Shown here: piece after piece, positions 1 to 7,606 of the stretch
Numbering within the stretch: the stretch's first letter is position 1
Layout of the letters: the number at the start of each line of letters is the position of its first letter
Origin: CAJBVG01 sp044337515
GTDB taxonomy: Bacteria; Bacteroidota; Bacteroidia; Sphingobacteriales; Sphingobacteriaceae
Assembly: GCA_044337515.1 (NCBI GenBank)
Contig: JBIINK010000041.1
Span: 1 to 20,015, forward strand
Direction: 5' to 3'
Length of the DNA: 20,015 nt
The notes under the pieces: model-generated
Database searches by the model: none
Told to the model about the DNA's origin: nothing
Seen by the model: the letters and a program-made list of their open reading frames with translations, nothing else
Translations under genes and position numbers: made by a program

Positions 1-114
1 TCCATCATCATGCGCCGACCCGTCGCCTAATTTCCCTATGTACATCCCCGGACGTAAGCGAATATGCTCTTTCCAGTCGAGAGATTTAATGTCGTCTTCG
101 TTGTAATTACTCAT
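1..114 (-). CDS. parE: DNA topoisomerase IV subunit B, N-terminal fragment (cut by window edge)
   Basis: Only the first 38 codons are present; the gene continues beyond the left edge. The translation begins MSNYNEDDIKSLDWKEHIRL and continues with RPGMYIGKLGDGSAHDDG. The RPGMYIG motif marks the start of the GHKL ATPase domain of type IIA topoisomerase B subunits. The SLDWKEHIR-RPGMYIGKLGDGS form is that of Bacteroidota ParE; GyrB in this phylum has a 'LEG-EAVRKRPAMYIG' type start. ParE with ParC decatenates daughter chromosomes using ATP. A good promoter lies upstream at 210-238, leaving a leader of about 90 nt that contains the heptamer repeat hairpin. The family assignment is firm; ParE over GyrB rests on the short N-terminus. 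Confidence 0.85.
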   Translation of the reverse strand, partial: MSNYNEDDIKSLDWKEHIRLRPGMYIGKLGDGSAHDDG

Positions 115-123
115 TTTTTTTCT

Positions 124-204
124 AGTAGTGGGTAGTGGGTAGTGAGTAGTGAGTATTGTTGGGATCTTTTACCCACTACTCATTACCCACTACTCATTAC
201 TCCT
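124..204. repeat. Heptamer-repeat imperfect inverted repeat
   Basis: Two arms, 124-155 and 171-204, are each built from about four copies of a degenerate heptamer (GTAGTGG, GTAGTGA, GTAATGA). They face each other across a roughly 15-nt spacer (156-170). The reverse complement of the right arm follows the left arm in the same seven-base register with scattered G/A differences, so the transcript could fold into a long imperfect stem. It contains no coding sequence and lies between the tcdA 3' end and parE, apparently inside the parE leader. Confidence 0.75.
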
Positions 205-209
205 AAGTG

Positions 210-238
210 CAAAGCTAAAAATTATAGCATTTTTTCAA
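210..238 (-). promoter_or_regulatory. Probable promoter for parE (Bacteroidota sigma-ABfr type)
   Basis: On the minus strand, TTG (238-236) is followed by an 18-nt spacer and TAGCTTTG (217-210). This matches the TTG-N17-19-TAnnTTTG promoter described for Flavobacterium and Bacteroides. Transcription should start around 203-205, leaving a parE leader of about 90 nt. The motif match is seen directly; activity is inferred. Confidence 0.55.
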
Positions 239-242
239 TATA

Positions 243-266
243 AAAGATATCAACAGGGTTGTTGAT
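243..266 (-). terminator. Possible intrinsic terminator of tcdA
   Basis: Read on the minus strand, a perfect 7-bp stem (ATCAACA, loop ACCC, TGTTGAT; 266-249) is followed by ATCTTTT. It begins only a few bases after the tcdA stop codon. The U-tract is short and displaced by three bases, so strength is uncertain. Confidence 0.45.
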
Positions 267-272
267 TATAAC

Positions 273-998
273 TTATTGATTAATAAGGTCTCTAACAACA
301 ACACTTGCGCATGCAATGCCAAATGCTGCCGGCATATAAGAAATTGTACCGATAACAGATTTCTTAGGGAAAGCGTTAGGAGTTTCGAAAATCTTAGATT
401 GATCTGCAGGCTCTGGAGAAAAGGCTACTTTAAATCCCGAATGAATACCATGTTTTCTTAATCGTTTCCTTACATACCTTGCTAAATTACATTGGTAGGT
501 TTTAGAAACATCAACCACTTGTATTTTAGTTGGGTCGACCTTACCACCCGCACCCATGGAGCTAACCAAAGGAATTTTCGAGTCTAAACAGGCTTTGATG
601 AAAAACACTTTTGGTGAAAGGGTATCTATGCAATCTACAGCATAATCAAATTTTTGGGATTGAACTACTTCTTCAATCCGATGATTTTTTAAAAATTCAG
701 GAAGTACAGTTAATTCGATATCTGGATTAATATCTCGGATACGAGCGGCCATAACTTCGGCTTTTAGCTTTCCATCAGTAGATATTAAAGCAGGAATCTG
801 ACGGTTACGATTTGAGGCTTCAACGATATCAGCATCAACAATAGTCATTTTACCAACGCCAGAGCGGGCAATCATTTCAGCACAAATACCACCAACTCCA
901 CCTAGGCCCACCACCAATACATTTGCATTAAGCAGGTTATTCACCTTCTCTTCACCCATCATTAATTCAGTACGCGATAACCAAGCTGGAATTCCCAT
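273..998 (-). CDS. tcdA: tRNA threonylcarbamoyladenosine dehydratase (E1-like)
   Basis: A 241-aa E1/MoeB/ThiF-superfamily protein. TcdA uses ATP to cyclise t6A37 in ANN-decoding tRNAs to ct6A. The ATP-binding glycine loop GLGGVGG is at residues 31-37, followed by VDAD (54-57) and the N-R-N-R-Q segment near 63-67 typical of E1 adenylation domains. VDCID is at 121-125 and SSMGAGG at 146-152. Length and the N-terminal SRTELMMGEE segment match TcdA (CsdL) rather than MoeB or ThiF, which have CxxC zinc motifs that are absent here. The start at 998 gives the usual N-terminus, and no Shine-Dalgarno precedes it. It lies 48 nt downstream of the TatD gene, probably in one transcript with it and the response regulator. 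Confidence 0.88.
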   Translation of the reverse strand: MGIPAWLSRTELMMGEEKVNNLLNANVLVVGLGGVGGICAEMIARSGVGKMTIVDADIVEASNRNRQIPALISTDGKLKAEVMAARIRDINPDIELTVLPEFLKNHRIEEVVQSQKFDYAVDCIDTLSPKVFFIKACLDSKIPLVSSMGAGGKVDPTKIQVVDVSKTYQCNLARYVRKRLRKHGIHSGFKVAFSPEPADQSKIFETPNAFPKKSVIGTISYMPAAFGIACASVVVRDLINQ

Positions 999-1046
999 GA
1001 TTTTTATAGATTTTCAACAAAAATAAAAAAATGTGTGAATGAATCC

Positions 1047-1709
1047 CTATTTAATGAAAACTGTACGAGAATTCACATTAATCTGTTGCTGAAACTGCTC
1101 AAATTCCATATCCATTAAATTTGCAGCCTTGATATAAACATCTTCAATATGATACGCTGATGTATCTGTTTCTAGTAGGATTTTATCCATTGGGATATGT
1201 GATAATACCTCTAATTGAAATTGACTATGGAACAAACTCTTTCCGAAAGAGAAATAAATATGATCTGAAAGTAGTTGTTTTGTTACCTCTGTATTCCCTG
1301 TATAATGATGAAGAATAATAGGGACAGTAGATGTTCGTATTAATGGAATCAAATCATGATATGCACGAACGCAATGAATGATTAAAGGCTTATTAACTGA
1401 CTCCGCAAGTTTTTTTTGGCGTGTAAAAACTTCTCGTTGAATTTCCTTATCCGTTTTAATAAAATAATCTAATCCACACTCTCCAATAGCTAGGCAATTT
1501 GAATGGGATGCACCTGCATTTACTCGTTGTAGGCTAACTTCGAAATGTGAATTTATATCCCATGGATGTAAACCAACTGAGAAATAATATGGTAATTTAT
1601 TTAATTGCTGAATAGATAAATGATGGAAAGCATTTCTAACAAATGCAACATCCTGCTCTTTGTATTTTTTGTGAGTATGAGAATCGAAATAGGAAAATTG
1701 ATTAATCAA
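1047..1709 (-). CDS. Short TatD-family metal-dependent hydrolase
   Basis: A 220-aa amidohydrolase-fold protein of the TatD DNase family. The metal-binding set is complete: D9-S-H11-T-H13, E77 in IGECGLD, H112 in IIHC, H135 in LHHYTG and D182 in LLETDTSAY. GLHPW at 46-50 is a family signature. Canonical TatD proteins are about 255-265 aa; this one is 35-45 residues shorter, with the shortening spread over loops and the N-terminal helix region, not removing any ligand. TatD proteins are 3'-5' DNases or repair exonucleases in other bacteria; the substrate of this short form is not known to me. Its ATG follows the stop of the upstream response regulator with no intervening base. tcdA lies 48 nt downstream. 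Confidence 0.85.
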   Translation of the reverse strand: MINQFSYFDSHTHKKYKEQDVAFVRNAFHHLSIQQLNKLPYYFSVGLHPWDINSHFEVSLQRVNAGASHSNCLAIGECGLDYFIKTDKEIQREVFTRQKKLAESVNKPLIIHCVRAYHDLIPLIRTSTVPIILHHYTGNTEVTKQLLSDHIYFSFGKSLFHSQFQLEVLSHIPMDKILLETDTSAYHIEDVYIKAANLMDMEFEQFQQQINVNSRTVFIK

Positions 1710-2123
1710 TTATATATAGGTTTTCATGATTTCTAAAACATCGTCCATATCCACTGGTTTCGGGAAATACTCGTTCATCCCAGCAGATACTACTTGTAAT
1801 TTAGCCTCCATCGTCATATCACCAGTTAATGCAAAGATGGGCGCATTCTCATAACTGCGAATCGAACGAATAATTTTAGTCGCTTCTATACCATCCATAT
1901 TTGGCATATGGATATCCATTAAAATAAAATCGTATTTCTGAAATGCATTACGAACTAGGTCGATGGCTTGAATTCCATCGTAAGCCATATCGGTTACAAA
2001 ACCACAAATTACAAATGCTCTTTGTGTGGTAAATTGTATGATTTTATCATCATCAACACATAACACACGTAATGGTCTGTTTTGATTGTGTTTTATAAAG
2101 AAATCTTTTAACTCTTGCTTCAT
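1710..2123 (-). CDS. Single-domain response regulator (receiver only)
   Basis: A 137-aa protein that is entirely a CheY-like receiver plus an N-terminal extension of about 17 residues. Acidic pocket residues are D24-D26, the phospho-acceptor is D70 (FILMDIHMPNMDG), with T100 (ALTGD) and K122 (FPKPV). The MDIHMPNMDGIEATKIIR and GMNEYFPKP signatures resemble the C-terminal receivers of hybrid histidine kinases, suggesting it was once part of, or pairs with, a phosphorelay. There is no output domain and no kinase gene adjacent. Its stop codon directly abuts the ATG of the TatD gene, so the two are almost certainly co-transcribed and perhaps translationally coupled. Partner kinase and target are unknown. 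Confidence 0.85.
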   Translation of the reverse strand: MKQELKDFFIKHNQNRPLRVLCVDDDKIIQFTTQRAFVICGFVTDMAYDGIQAIDLVRNAFQKYDFILMDIHMPNMDGIEATKIIRSIRSYENAPIFALTGDMTMEAKLQVVSAGMNEYFPKPVDMDDVLEIMKTYI

Positions 2124-2208
2124 GCTAGATTAATAGTAATAAATATATTAGAAGTAGAGCGTGCGTACATTAATAATTAATTAAAGATAAAGGATAATGT
2201 CTGAAATA

Positions 2209-2236
2209 CAAAATTAGATAAATTATTACTGATCAG
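2209..2236 (-). promoter_or_regulatory. Possible promoter for the receiver-tatD-tcdA transcript
   Basis: On the minus strand a perfect -7 box TAATTTTG (2216-2209) is preceded by CTG (2236-2234), one base off the TTG -33 element, with a 17-nt spacer. It lies in the 120-bp gap upstream of the response regulator, giving a leader of about 80 nt. No other clear signal was seen in this gap. Confidence 0.4.
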
Positions 2237-2243
2237 GCCTTTT

Positions 2244-3359
2244 TTAAGGGTTTATATTAACAATTTGAATATTAGTGTAGTAGAACTTAATAACATCCTT
2301 ATAGTAGATGCCTAATTGAGCCATCCGAATCGACCCTTCTTGGCACATTCCTACGCCGTGCCCGAAACCTCGACCTTGCAGAATAATCTTGTCCTGCCCG
2401 TCAATTACATTAAAAAAAGTAGATCTTAGTTTAAAGTCGTTTCGCACATCTTCTGTATAAACACTACAGCAAGGCAGTACCGTAATTCTATTTTGCAGTG
2501 TAAATTCACAAGGGTCGAATGTTGCCTTTCCTGATTTAGAGCTGATGTAATTCAACCATTTCTCTTTATCAATTTCCTTTTTCCAATTGGCTTGCTTTTC
2601 AGTGATACAAAAAGTATCGACAACTGATCTTAGATACGAACGCTTCTTCGACCACACATCTTCAGAATTTACAGTTTGTCCACCACAATTAGCGTGAAAA
2701 ACCGCTTCTATTAAATCCCCATTTTCATCTTGTATCACTTCATAATGAGTAGAGTCAACTGCAGGCAGAATCATACTATTAAAACGTGCTTTACCATGAA
2801 AAACTTGACAATGTACTTGATCGCATAATTCAAATCCTTCGGCTTTGTGTCTATCAATATGTTTTAAAGCATAAGTCCTTGAAATAACTGCTTGTACTTT
2901 TAATAGCTGATCATTTTTTACATTTCCGATTTCAGATTCGATTACTCCAGATACATAATGGTTAAGTTCAACGGAGTTAATAATGGCTAACTCACCATCT
3001 TTGCTAGTAAAAGAAATATTATCGGGGTAATAAGATGTTTTACTACTTGGCAGTAACATCTGCATTTTAAAATAAGGATGGTCATCATCAGTAGTAACCT
3101 GTACTGAACTGAAAGTGCCTAACAAATCGCCATTTTTACTCACTGAGCATCGAGTACCTATTGCATTAATTACAATAACATCGCCATCATTCGCTCTAAT
3201 ATTTTTCTCGTCACCTAATGTTAAAACGTAATCGCCTGTAAAAGCATTGAGAATAACTTTACGTGGATTATACTGGCTCCAAACCCTAACGTGAATATCT
3301 TTTGCGTAAATGCAATTACTAATGAACAGAATAAGAAATATGGAAATTATTTTTCTCAT
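2244..3359 (-). CDS. SpoIID/LytB-domain protein, secreted
   Basis: A 371-aa protein with a signal peptide (hydrophobic run at residues 4-19, IYA-K cleavage near 19/20). The SpoIID domain runs from about 120 to 365. IESEIG (140-145) carries the candidate catalytic glutamate (E141 or E143), followed by KVQAVISRTYAL (154-165), CDQVHC (179-184; candidate metal ligands), FHANCGGQTVNSEDVW (221-236) and the C-terminal GRGFGHGVGMCQEG (329-342). In Firmicutes, SpoIID is a lytic transglycosylase that cleaves denuded peptidoglycan during sporulation. In non-sporulating Bacteroidota the family is conserved, and a peptidoglycan role in the periplasm is inferred. The gene starts 5 nt after the lpxB stop, so it belongs to the lpxB transcript. 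Start choice is fixed by the signal peptide. Confidence 0.85.
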   Translation of the reverse strand: MRKIISIFLILFISNCIYAKDIHVRVWSQYNPRKVILNAFTGDYVLTLGDEKNIRANDGDVIVINAIGTRCSVSKNGDLLGTFSSVQVTTDDDHPYFKMQMLLPSSKTSYYPDNISFTSKDGELAIINSVELNHYVSGVIESEIGNVKNDQLLKVQAVISRTYALKHIDRHKAEGFELCDQVHCQVFHGKARFNSMILPAVDSTHYEVIQDENGDLIEAVFHANCGGQTVNSEDVWSKKRSYLRSVVDTFCITEKQANWKKEIDKEKWLNYISSKSGKATFDPCEFTLQNRITVLPCCSVYTEDVRNDFKLRSTFFNVIDGQDKIILQGRGFGHGVGMCQEGSIRMAQLGIYYKDVIKFYYTNIQIVNINP

Positions 3360-3364
3360 GAATT

Positions 3365-4471
3365 CTATTTAATGAATTCAAACATTGAATTTGCTGCACG
3401 AGCCGAAGCTCCTGCATCTCCTACTTTTTTTAATAATATATCGTACTTAGCTAGCATCACTTCTCTTCCCGATTTTCCTTTTTCAATTTTTGATATTTCT
3501 TTCGAAATCATTTCAGGAGTGCAATCTTCTTGAATGAGCTCGGCAACAACCTTATCATCCATTATTAAATTAACGAGTGAAATAAATTTTATATCAACAA
3601 GCATTCTTGCGATTTTTACTGATAAGGCATTTGCGCGATAACAAACTACTTGAGGTACATTAAACAATGCCGTTTCGAGTGTAGCTGTTCCGGAAGTAAC
3701 CATTGCTAATTCTGCATTGGCTAATATATCATAGGTTTTCCCAAAGATTATTTTAAATCCAGCAGTATCAAATTTATCATAGTACTCTACAGGTAAATTA
3801 GATGCACCTGCAATAATAATTTGATAATTTTTAAAATCTTTTGCAGACAATAACATGTTAGGTAAAATTTTATCCAACTCCATTTTTCTGCTTCCTGGGA
3901 GAATAGCTAATATCGGACGATCATCAAGAATATTATTTTTTCTAAAATCTACATCGTATGAATATGAACCAATGGCATCTTTTAAAGGATTCCCAACATA
4001 TTCAACTTCATAATCATACTTCTTAAAAAAATCAGTTTCAAAAGGTAATATGGTATAAAGTTTATCGATGTATTTTTTGATTTCGAAAACTCGTTTCTTA
4101 TTCCAGGCCCAAACTTTTGGGGAAATATAGTATGCGGTTTTTAACCCGATAGATTTTGCAAATTTTGCGATTCGCAAATTAAATCCAGGAAAATCTACAA
4201 GTACTACTAAATCTGGATGGTATTGTTCAATGTCCTTTTTGCAATCATTCATGTTTTTTGTTATGGCACGTAAATTCATGGCCACTTCTACAAAACCCAT
4301 AAACGACATTTCAGAAATATGTTTCACCAAAGTAGTTTTAGGATGAGCAACCATGCGGTCGCCACCAAAAATCCTAAACTCTGCATTTGGATCAACTCGT
4401 AGCAGTTCTGCCATTAAGTTCGAACCATGCAAATCACCTGATGCTTCACCTGCAATGATGTAATACTTCAT
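3365..4471 (-). CDS. lpxB: Lipid-A-disaccharide synthase
   Basis: A 368-aa glycosyltransferase of family GT19. It condenses UDP-2,3-diacylglucosamine with lipid X to make the lipid A disaccharide at the inner-membrane surface. Motifs in order: GEASGDLHG (8-16), FGGDRM (35-40), MSFMGFVEV (56-64 region), DFPGFN (93-98) with the conserved aspartate D93, YYISPKVWAWN (114-124), LPFE (142-145), YVGNPL (158-163), LPGSR (191-195) and SGTATLE (260-266). Length is normal. Its ATG overlaps the stop of the small membrane protein gene in an ATGA junction, and the SpoIID-domain gene follows after 5 nt. The gene confirms a Gram-negative outer membrane with lipid A. Confidence 0.95.
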   Translation of the reverse strand: MKYYIIAGEASGDLHGSNLMAELLRVDPNAEFRIFGGDRMVAHPKTTLVKHISEMSFMGFVEVAMNLRAITKNMNDCKKDIEQYHPDLVVLVDFPGFNLRIAKFAKSIGLKTAYYISPKVWAWNKKRVFEIKKYIDKLYTILPFETDFFKKYDYEVEYVGNPLKDAIGSYSYDVDFRKNNILDDRPILAILPGSRKMELDKILPNMLLSAKDFKNYQIIIAGASNLPVEYYDKFDTAGFKIIFGKTYDILANAELAMVTSGTATLETALFNVPQVVCYRANALSVKIARMLVDIKFISLVNLIMDDKVVAELIQEDCTPEMISKEISKIEKGKSGREVMLAKYDILLKKVGDAGASARAANSMFEFIK

Positions 4472-4734
4472 TTTCTAATAATGAATATAGCGAACAATAG
4501 TGCATAAATAAACGTGGTCATTAAAATACCACGAGCTAAATTATCTTTCTCTGCTTTTATGGCAAAACGAAAAATAATGACGTTTATCGCTATACATAAA
4601 ATATAAAAGAAGTTTGGACGAATTGAATGTTCAAATTCTTTTTGAAGCATATCGCCAAAAATATAACTCAATAAAGGGAGGGCTGTACCATATAGTAAGC
4701 CTAAATAAAATGTATCTTTTATCTTAAAGTTCAT
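4468..4734 (-). CDS. Small three-helix membrane protein between surE and lpxB
   Basis: An 88-aa protein with three predicted membrane segments, roughly residues 9-27, 41-58 and 67-86, and short charged loops (KAEKDNLARG at 61-70). Its ATG lies inside the last codons of surE (11-nt overlap) and its stop overlaps the lpxB ATG (ATGA). Double overlap strongly supports it as a real, translationally coupled gene. I do not recognise a named family. Its position suggests a link to lipid A synthesis or envelope maintenance, but this is only context. Confidence 0.75.
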   Translation of the reverse strand: MNFKIKDTFYLGLLYGTALPLLSYIFGDMLQKEFEHSIRPNFFYILCIAINVIIFRFAIKAEKDNLARGILMTTFIYALLFAIFIIRK

Positions 4735-5509
4735 GATCGAAATTCCAATTGTTTAATACGGGGATGGTATGATAAGCTGTAAAATCAAATTGAACAGGTA
4801 CAACAGAAACGTATTTGTTATTTAAAGCCCATTCGTCAGTATCTTCACCGTGATCGTTAAGTGTAAATTCACCAGTTAACCAATAGTATTTACGTTTATG
4901 CGGGTCTAAACGTTCATCAAATTTTTCTTCCCATTTAGCAACCGCTTGTCGGCATACACGTATTCCATTAATTTCTTCTGCTGAATTAACATATGGAAAA
5001 TTCACATTTAGTAATGAACCTTTGGGCAATCCATTTTTCAATACTTGCTTTGCGATGGCTAACACATATTTCTGTACCGGACTAAAATCTGCACTTGCAG
5101 AAAAATCACAATAAGAAAAACCTATCGAAGGAATTCCTTCTATTGCGCCTTCCATAGCGGCAGACATGGTTCCTGAATAGATAACATTGATGGATGAGTT
5201 TGAACCGTGGTTTATTCCAGAAACTAATAAATCAGGTTTCTTATGTAGAACTTTGTTGACTGCTAATTTCACACAATCTACTGGAGTTCCTGAGCATTGA
5301 AAGCATCTGATGCCTTCATATAAATCGATTTCTTCTAATCGTAATGGTTTAGCTATCGTGATGGCATGTCCCATGGCCGATTGTGGGCTATCAGGAGCAA
5401 CGACAACAACCTCACCTAGCTCTTTCATTAGGTAAGCTAAGGTTTGTATGCCTTTAGCGGTAATTCCATCGTCGTTTATGACAAGGATGGTTGGTTTTTC
5501 ATGTTTCAT
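4724..5509 (-). CDS. surE: 5'/3'-nucleotidase SurE
   Basis: A 261-aa survival protein E. SurE is a divalent-metal-dependent phosphatase that dephosphorylates nucleoside 5'- and 3'-monophosphates and some short polyphosphates. The metal-site residues are present: D13 and D14 in INDDGI, S44 in PQSAMGH and N100 in SGINHGSN. The motif VAPDSPQSAMGHAITI (38-53) and YSGTMSAAMEG (111-121) are diagnostic. It lies 45 nt after the acs stop codon and overlaps the next gene, so it may either continue the acs transcript or have a promoter in that short gap; no clear promoter box was found there. Confidence 0.95.
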   Translation of the reverse strand: MKHEKPTILVINDDGITAKGIQTLAYLMKELGEVVVVAPDSPQSAMGHAITIAKPLRLEEIDLYEGIRCFQCSGTPVDCVKLAVNKVLHKKPDLLVSGINHGSNSSINVIYSGTMSAAMEGAIEGIPSIGFSYCDFSASADFSPVQKYVLAIAKQVLKNGLPKGSLLNVNFPYVNSAEEINGIRVCRQAVAKWEEKFDERLDPHKRKYYWLTGEFTLNDHGEDTDEWALNNKYVSVVPVQFDFTAYHTIPVLNNWNFDHEL

Positions 5510-5554
5510 TTATGCGAAAATATGAAAAATTAATACATCCTTGTCTATAAAGCC

Positions 5555-7465
5555 TTAGCTAATGCGGCTGTTTTTTATATCTTCTACTACTGATGGATCT
5601 AATAATGTAGATATATCTCCTAAATTTTCAGTTTCTCCTTCGGCAATTTTGCGGAGAATTCTTCGCATAATTTTACCTGAACGAGTTTTAGGAACACCAC
5701 GTACAAATTGAATTTTATCCGGGCGAGCAATTGCACCAATAATTCGAGCAACAGTCATTCCGATGTCTCGGCGTCTTAATTCTTCCTCATCTGTTTCTTC
5801 TTCACAAATTACGAATGCATAAATTCCTTGACCTTTAATCTCGTGAGGGTAACCCACTACAGCAGATTCGACCACACCTGTATGGGCATTAATAGCATTT
5901 TCTACTTCGGCAGTTCCAATACGATGACCAGAAACATTGATTACATCATCTACACGACCCGTAATTCTATAGTTTCCTTCTTCATCACGTAAACAACCAT
6001 CACCAGTGAAATATAAATTATCATAGGTTGCAAAATAATTTGTTCTGCAACGCTCGTGATCTCCATAAGTAGTTCGAATCATGCCTGGCCAAGGGAACTT
6101 AATACATAGGTTTCCATTTACACCATTACCAATAATTTCTTGACCATTTTCATCCACTAAAATTGGTTGTATACCTGGTAATGGGAATGTAGCATGTGCA
6201 GGTTTTAATGGAGTAACATTCGCAATTGGCGATATCATAATTCCACCAGTTTCTGTTTGCCACCATGTATCAACAATCGGGCATCTACCCTTACCAATAT
6301 TGGTGTGAAACCAATGCCAAGCTTCTTCATTGATTGGCTCCCCTACCGATCCTAATACACGAAGAGAATCTAAGTTTTTACCATTAACAAACTCTAAGCC
6401 CGATTGCATTAACGAACGAATTGCTGTTGGTGCTGTATATAAAATATTGACTTTGAATTTCTCTACAATATCCCACATTCTTCCAGCATCAGGATAAGTT
6501 GGAACTCCTTCAAACATTAGGGTTGTAGCGCCTTGAGATAACGGACCGTATACAATGTAAGAGTGACCAGTAATCCATCCAATATCGGCTGTACAGAAAT
6601 ACACTTCACCTGGTTGATATTGAAACACATTACTGAAAGTATAACCAGCATATACCATATATCCACCACAAGTATGTACTACCCCTTTTGGTTTTCCAGT
6701 AGATCCCGATGTATATAATATAAACAACTCATCTTCCGAATCCATTTCTTCAATAGGGCAATCATACTCATGTAATGTTTCTACTTTTTTCATTTCATCT
6801 TCCCACCATACATCTCTTCCTTTAATCATGGAAACTGGCATACGATTACGAGTAAGCACAATTACTTTTTTCACTGAATCGCATTGCATTAAGGCATCAT
6901 CAATAACAGATTTCAAAGGAATATCTTTATTACCACGGAAAGCTCCATCAGCGGTAATTACATGCGAGCACTTCGCATCTTTAATACGATCTGCTATAGA
7001 TTGTGCAGAGAAACCACCGAACACTACTGAGTGAATGGCACCAATACGAGCACAGGCTAAAATAGCAATTGCTAATTCTGGAACCATTGGCATGTATATA
7101 CAAATACGATCGCCACGCTTCGCACCATTATGTTTTAGCACATTGGCAAACATGGATACTTGGTGATGTAACTGACGATAAGTAAGCACACGATGATGCT
7201 CCGAAGGATCATTCGGCTCCCATATTATGGCAGGTTGATTTCCTCGCTCAGCTAAGTGCCTATCTAAACAATTTTCTGTAATATTTAATTTAGCCCCTTC
7301 AAACCATTTGATTTTAGGATCCTTAAAATTCCAGTCTAAAACTTTATTCCATTTTTTCGACCATGTAAATTGTGAAGCAATATCTCCCCAAAATTCTTCC
7401 GGTTGCTCTACCGATAGTTGGTAAACCTTGTGGTACTCTTCTAATGATTTAATTTGAAAATCCAT
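5555..7465 (-). CDS. acs: Acetyl-CoA synthetase (AMP-forming)
   Basis: A 636-aa member of the adenylate-forming ANL superfamily, cytoplasmic. It converts acetate, ATP and CoA to acetyl-CoA, AMP and PPi. Seen motifs: ATP loop YTSGSTGKPKG (251-261), acyl pocket GWITGHSY (296-303), LGSVGEP (371-377), DTWWQTETGG (399-408), YFTGDG (485-490), hinge GRVDD (503-507) and PKTRSGK with catalytic lysine K598, the usual site of reversible acylation in Acs. V374 in SVGEP and W402 correspond to the small acetate pocket of Salmonella Acs, supporting acetate as the substrate. Length is slightly below the usual 650. It follows a paralogous synthetase after a 149-bp gap filled with repeats, and surE follows 45 nt downstream. 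Confidence 0.93.
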   Translation of the reverse strand: MDFQIKSLEEYHKVYQLSVEQPEEFWGDIASQFTWSKKWNKVLDWNFKDPKIKWFEGAKLNITENCLDRHLAERGNQPAIIWEPNDPSEHHRVLTYRQLHHQVSMFANVLKHNGAKRGDRICIYMPMVPELAIAILACARIGAIHSVVFGGFSAQSIADRIKDAKCSHVITADGAFRGNKDIPLKSVIDDALMQCDSVKKVIVLTRNRMPVSMIKGRDVWWEDEMKKVETLHEYDCPIEEMDSEDELFILYTSGSTGKPKGVVHTCGGYMVYAGYTFSNVFQYQPGEVYFCTADIGWITGHSYIVYGPLSQGATTLMFEGVPTYPDAGRMWDIVEKFKVNILYTAPTAIRSLMQSGLEFVNGKNLDSLRVLGSVGEPINEEAWHWFHTNIGKGRCPIVDTWWQTETGGIMISPIANVTPLKPAHATFPLPGIQPILVDENGQEIIGNGVNGNLCIKFPWPGMIRTTYGDHERCRTNYFATYDNLYFTGDGCLRDEEGNYRITGRVDDVINVSGHRIGTAEVENAINAHTGVVESAVVGYPHEIKGQGIYAFVICEEETDEEELRRRDIGMTVARIIGAIARPDKIQFVRGVPKTRSGKIMRRILRKIAEGETENLGDISTLLDPSVVEDIKNSRIS

Positions 7466-7470
7466 CTTTG

Positions 7471-7493
7471 TTAATATGTTAATTTGTTAATTG
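7471..7493. repeat. Short tandem TTAATWTG repeat next to acs start
   Basis: Two 8-mers, TTAATATG and TTAATTTG, plus a partial TTAATTG form an array 5 nt upstream of the acs ATG (minus-strand gene). On the mRNA this reads as an A-rich leader of ATTAACA units. In phyla without Shine-Dalgarno initiation, an A-rich leader may favour ribosome binding; that role is inferred. Confidence 0.6.
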
Positions 7494-7606
7494 TTCGTCG
7501 GAGTGTCCTCACTCCGACTTTTTATTACTTGTCGAAGTGAGGCACTTCAACGAACCTCAAACTTCAACTTTTTATTACTTGTCGAAGTGAGGACACTTCG
7601 ACGAAC
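7493..7606. repeat. Three copies of a 26-nt palindromic (REP-like) element
   Basis: Copy A at 7493-7518 is inverted relative to copies B (7531-7556) and C (7581-7606). The consensus on the plus strand is GTCGRAGTGAGGACA followed by CTYCGACGAAC. Copies A and C form perfect 9-bp stems with 4-nt loops; copy B has one stem mismatch and lacks one loop base. Between A and C, one stem pair changes from G-C to A-T with both sides altered together, so pairing is conserved. B and C also share the preceding 14 bases (7517-7530 and 7567-7580), giving a 50-nt period. They fill the gap between the two acyl-CoA synthetase genes. Confidence 0.85.

Noticed and set aside
118..204. CRISPR array
   Set aside because: Heptamer units are contiguous without spacers and form an inverted pair; no cas gene is near.
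2224..2260. Terminator hairpin after the SpoIID gene
   Set aside because: Only 4-bp complementary stretches and the short palindrome CTGATCAG were found, with no suitable U-tract on the minus strand.
7497..7523. Terminator for the propionyl-CoA-synthetase-like gene
   Set aside because: The hairpin has its T-tract on the plus strand, while the genes here are on the minus strand. On the minus strand no U-tract follows.
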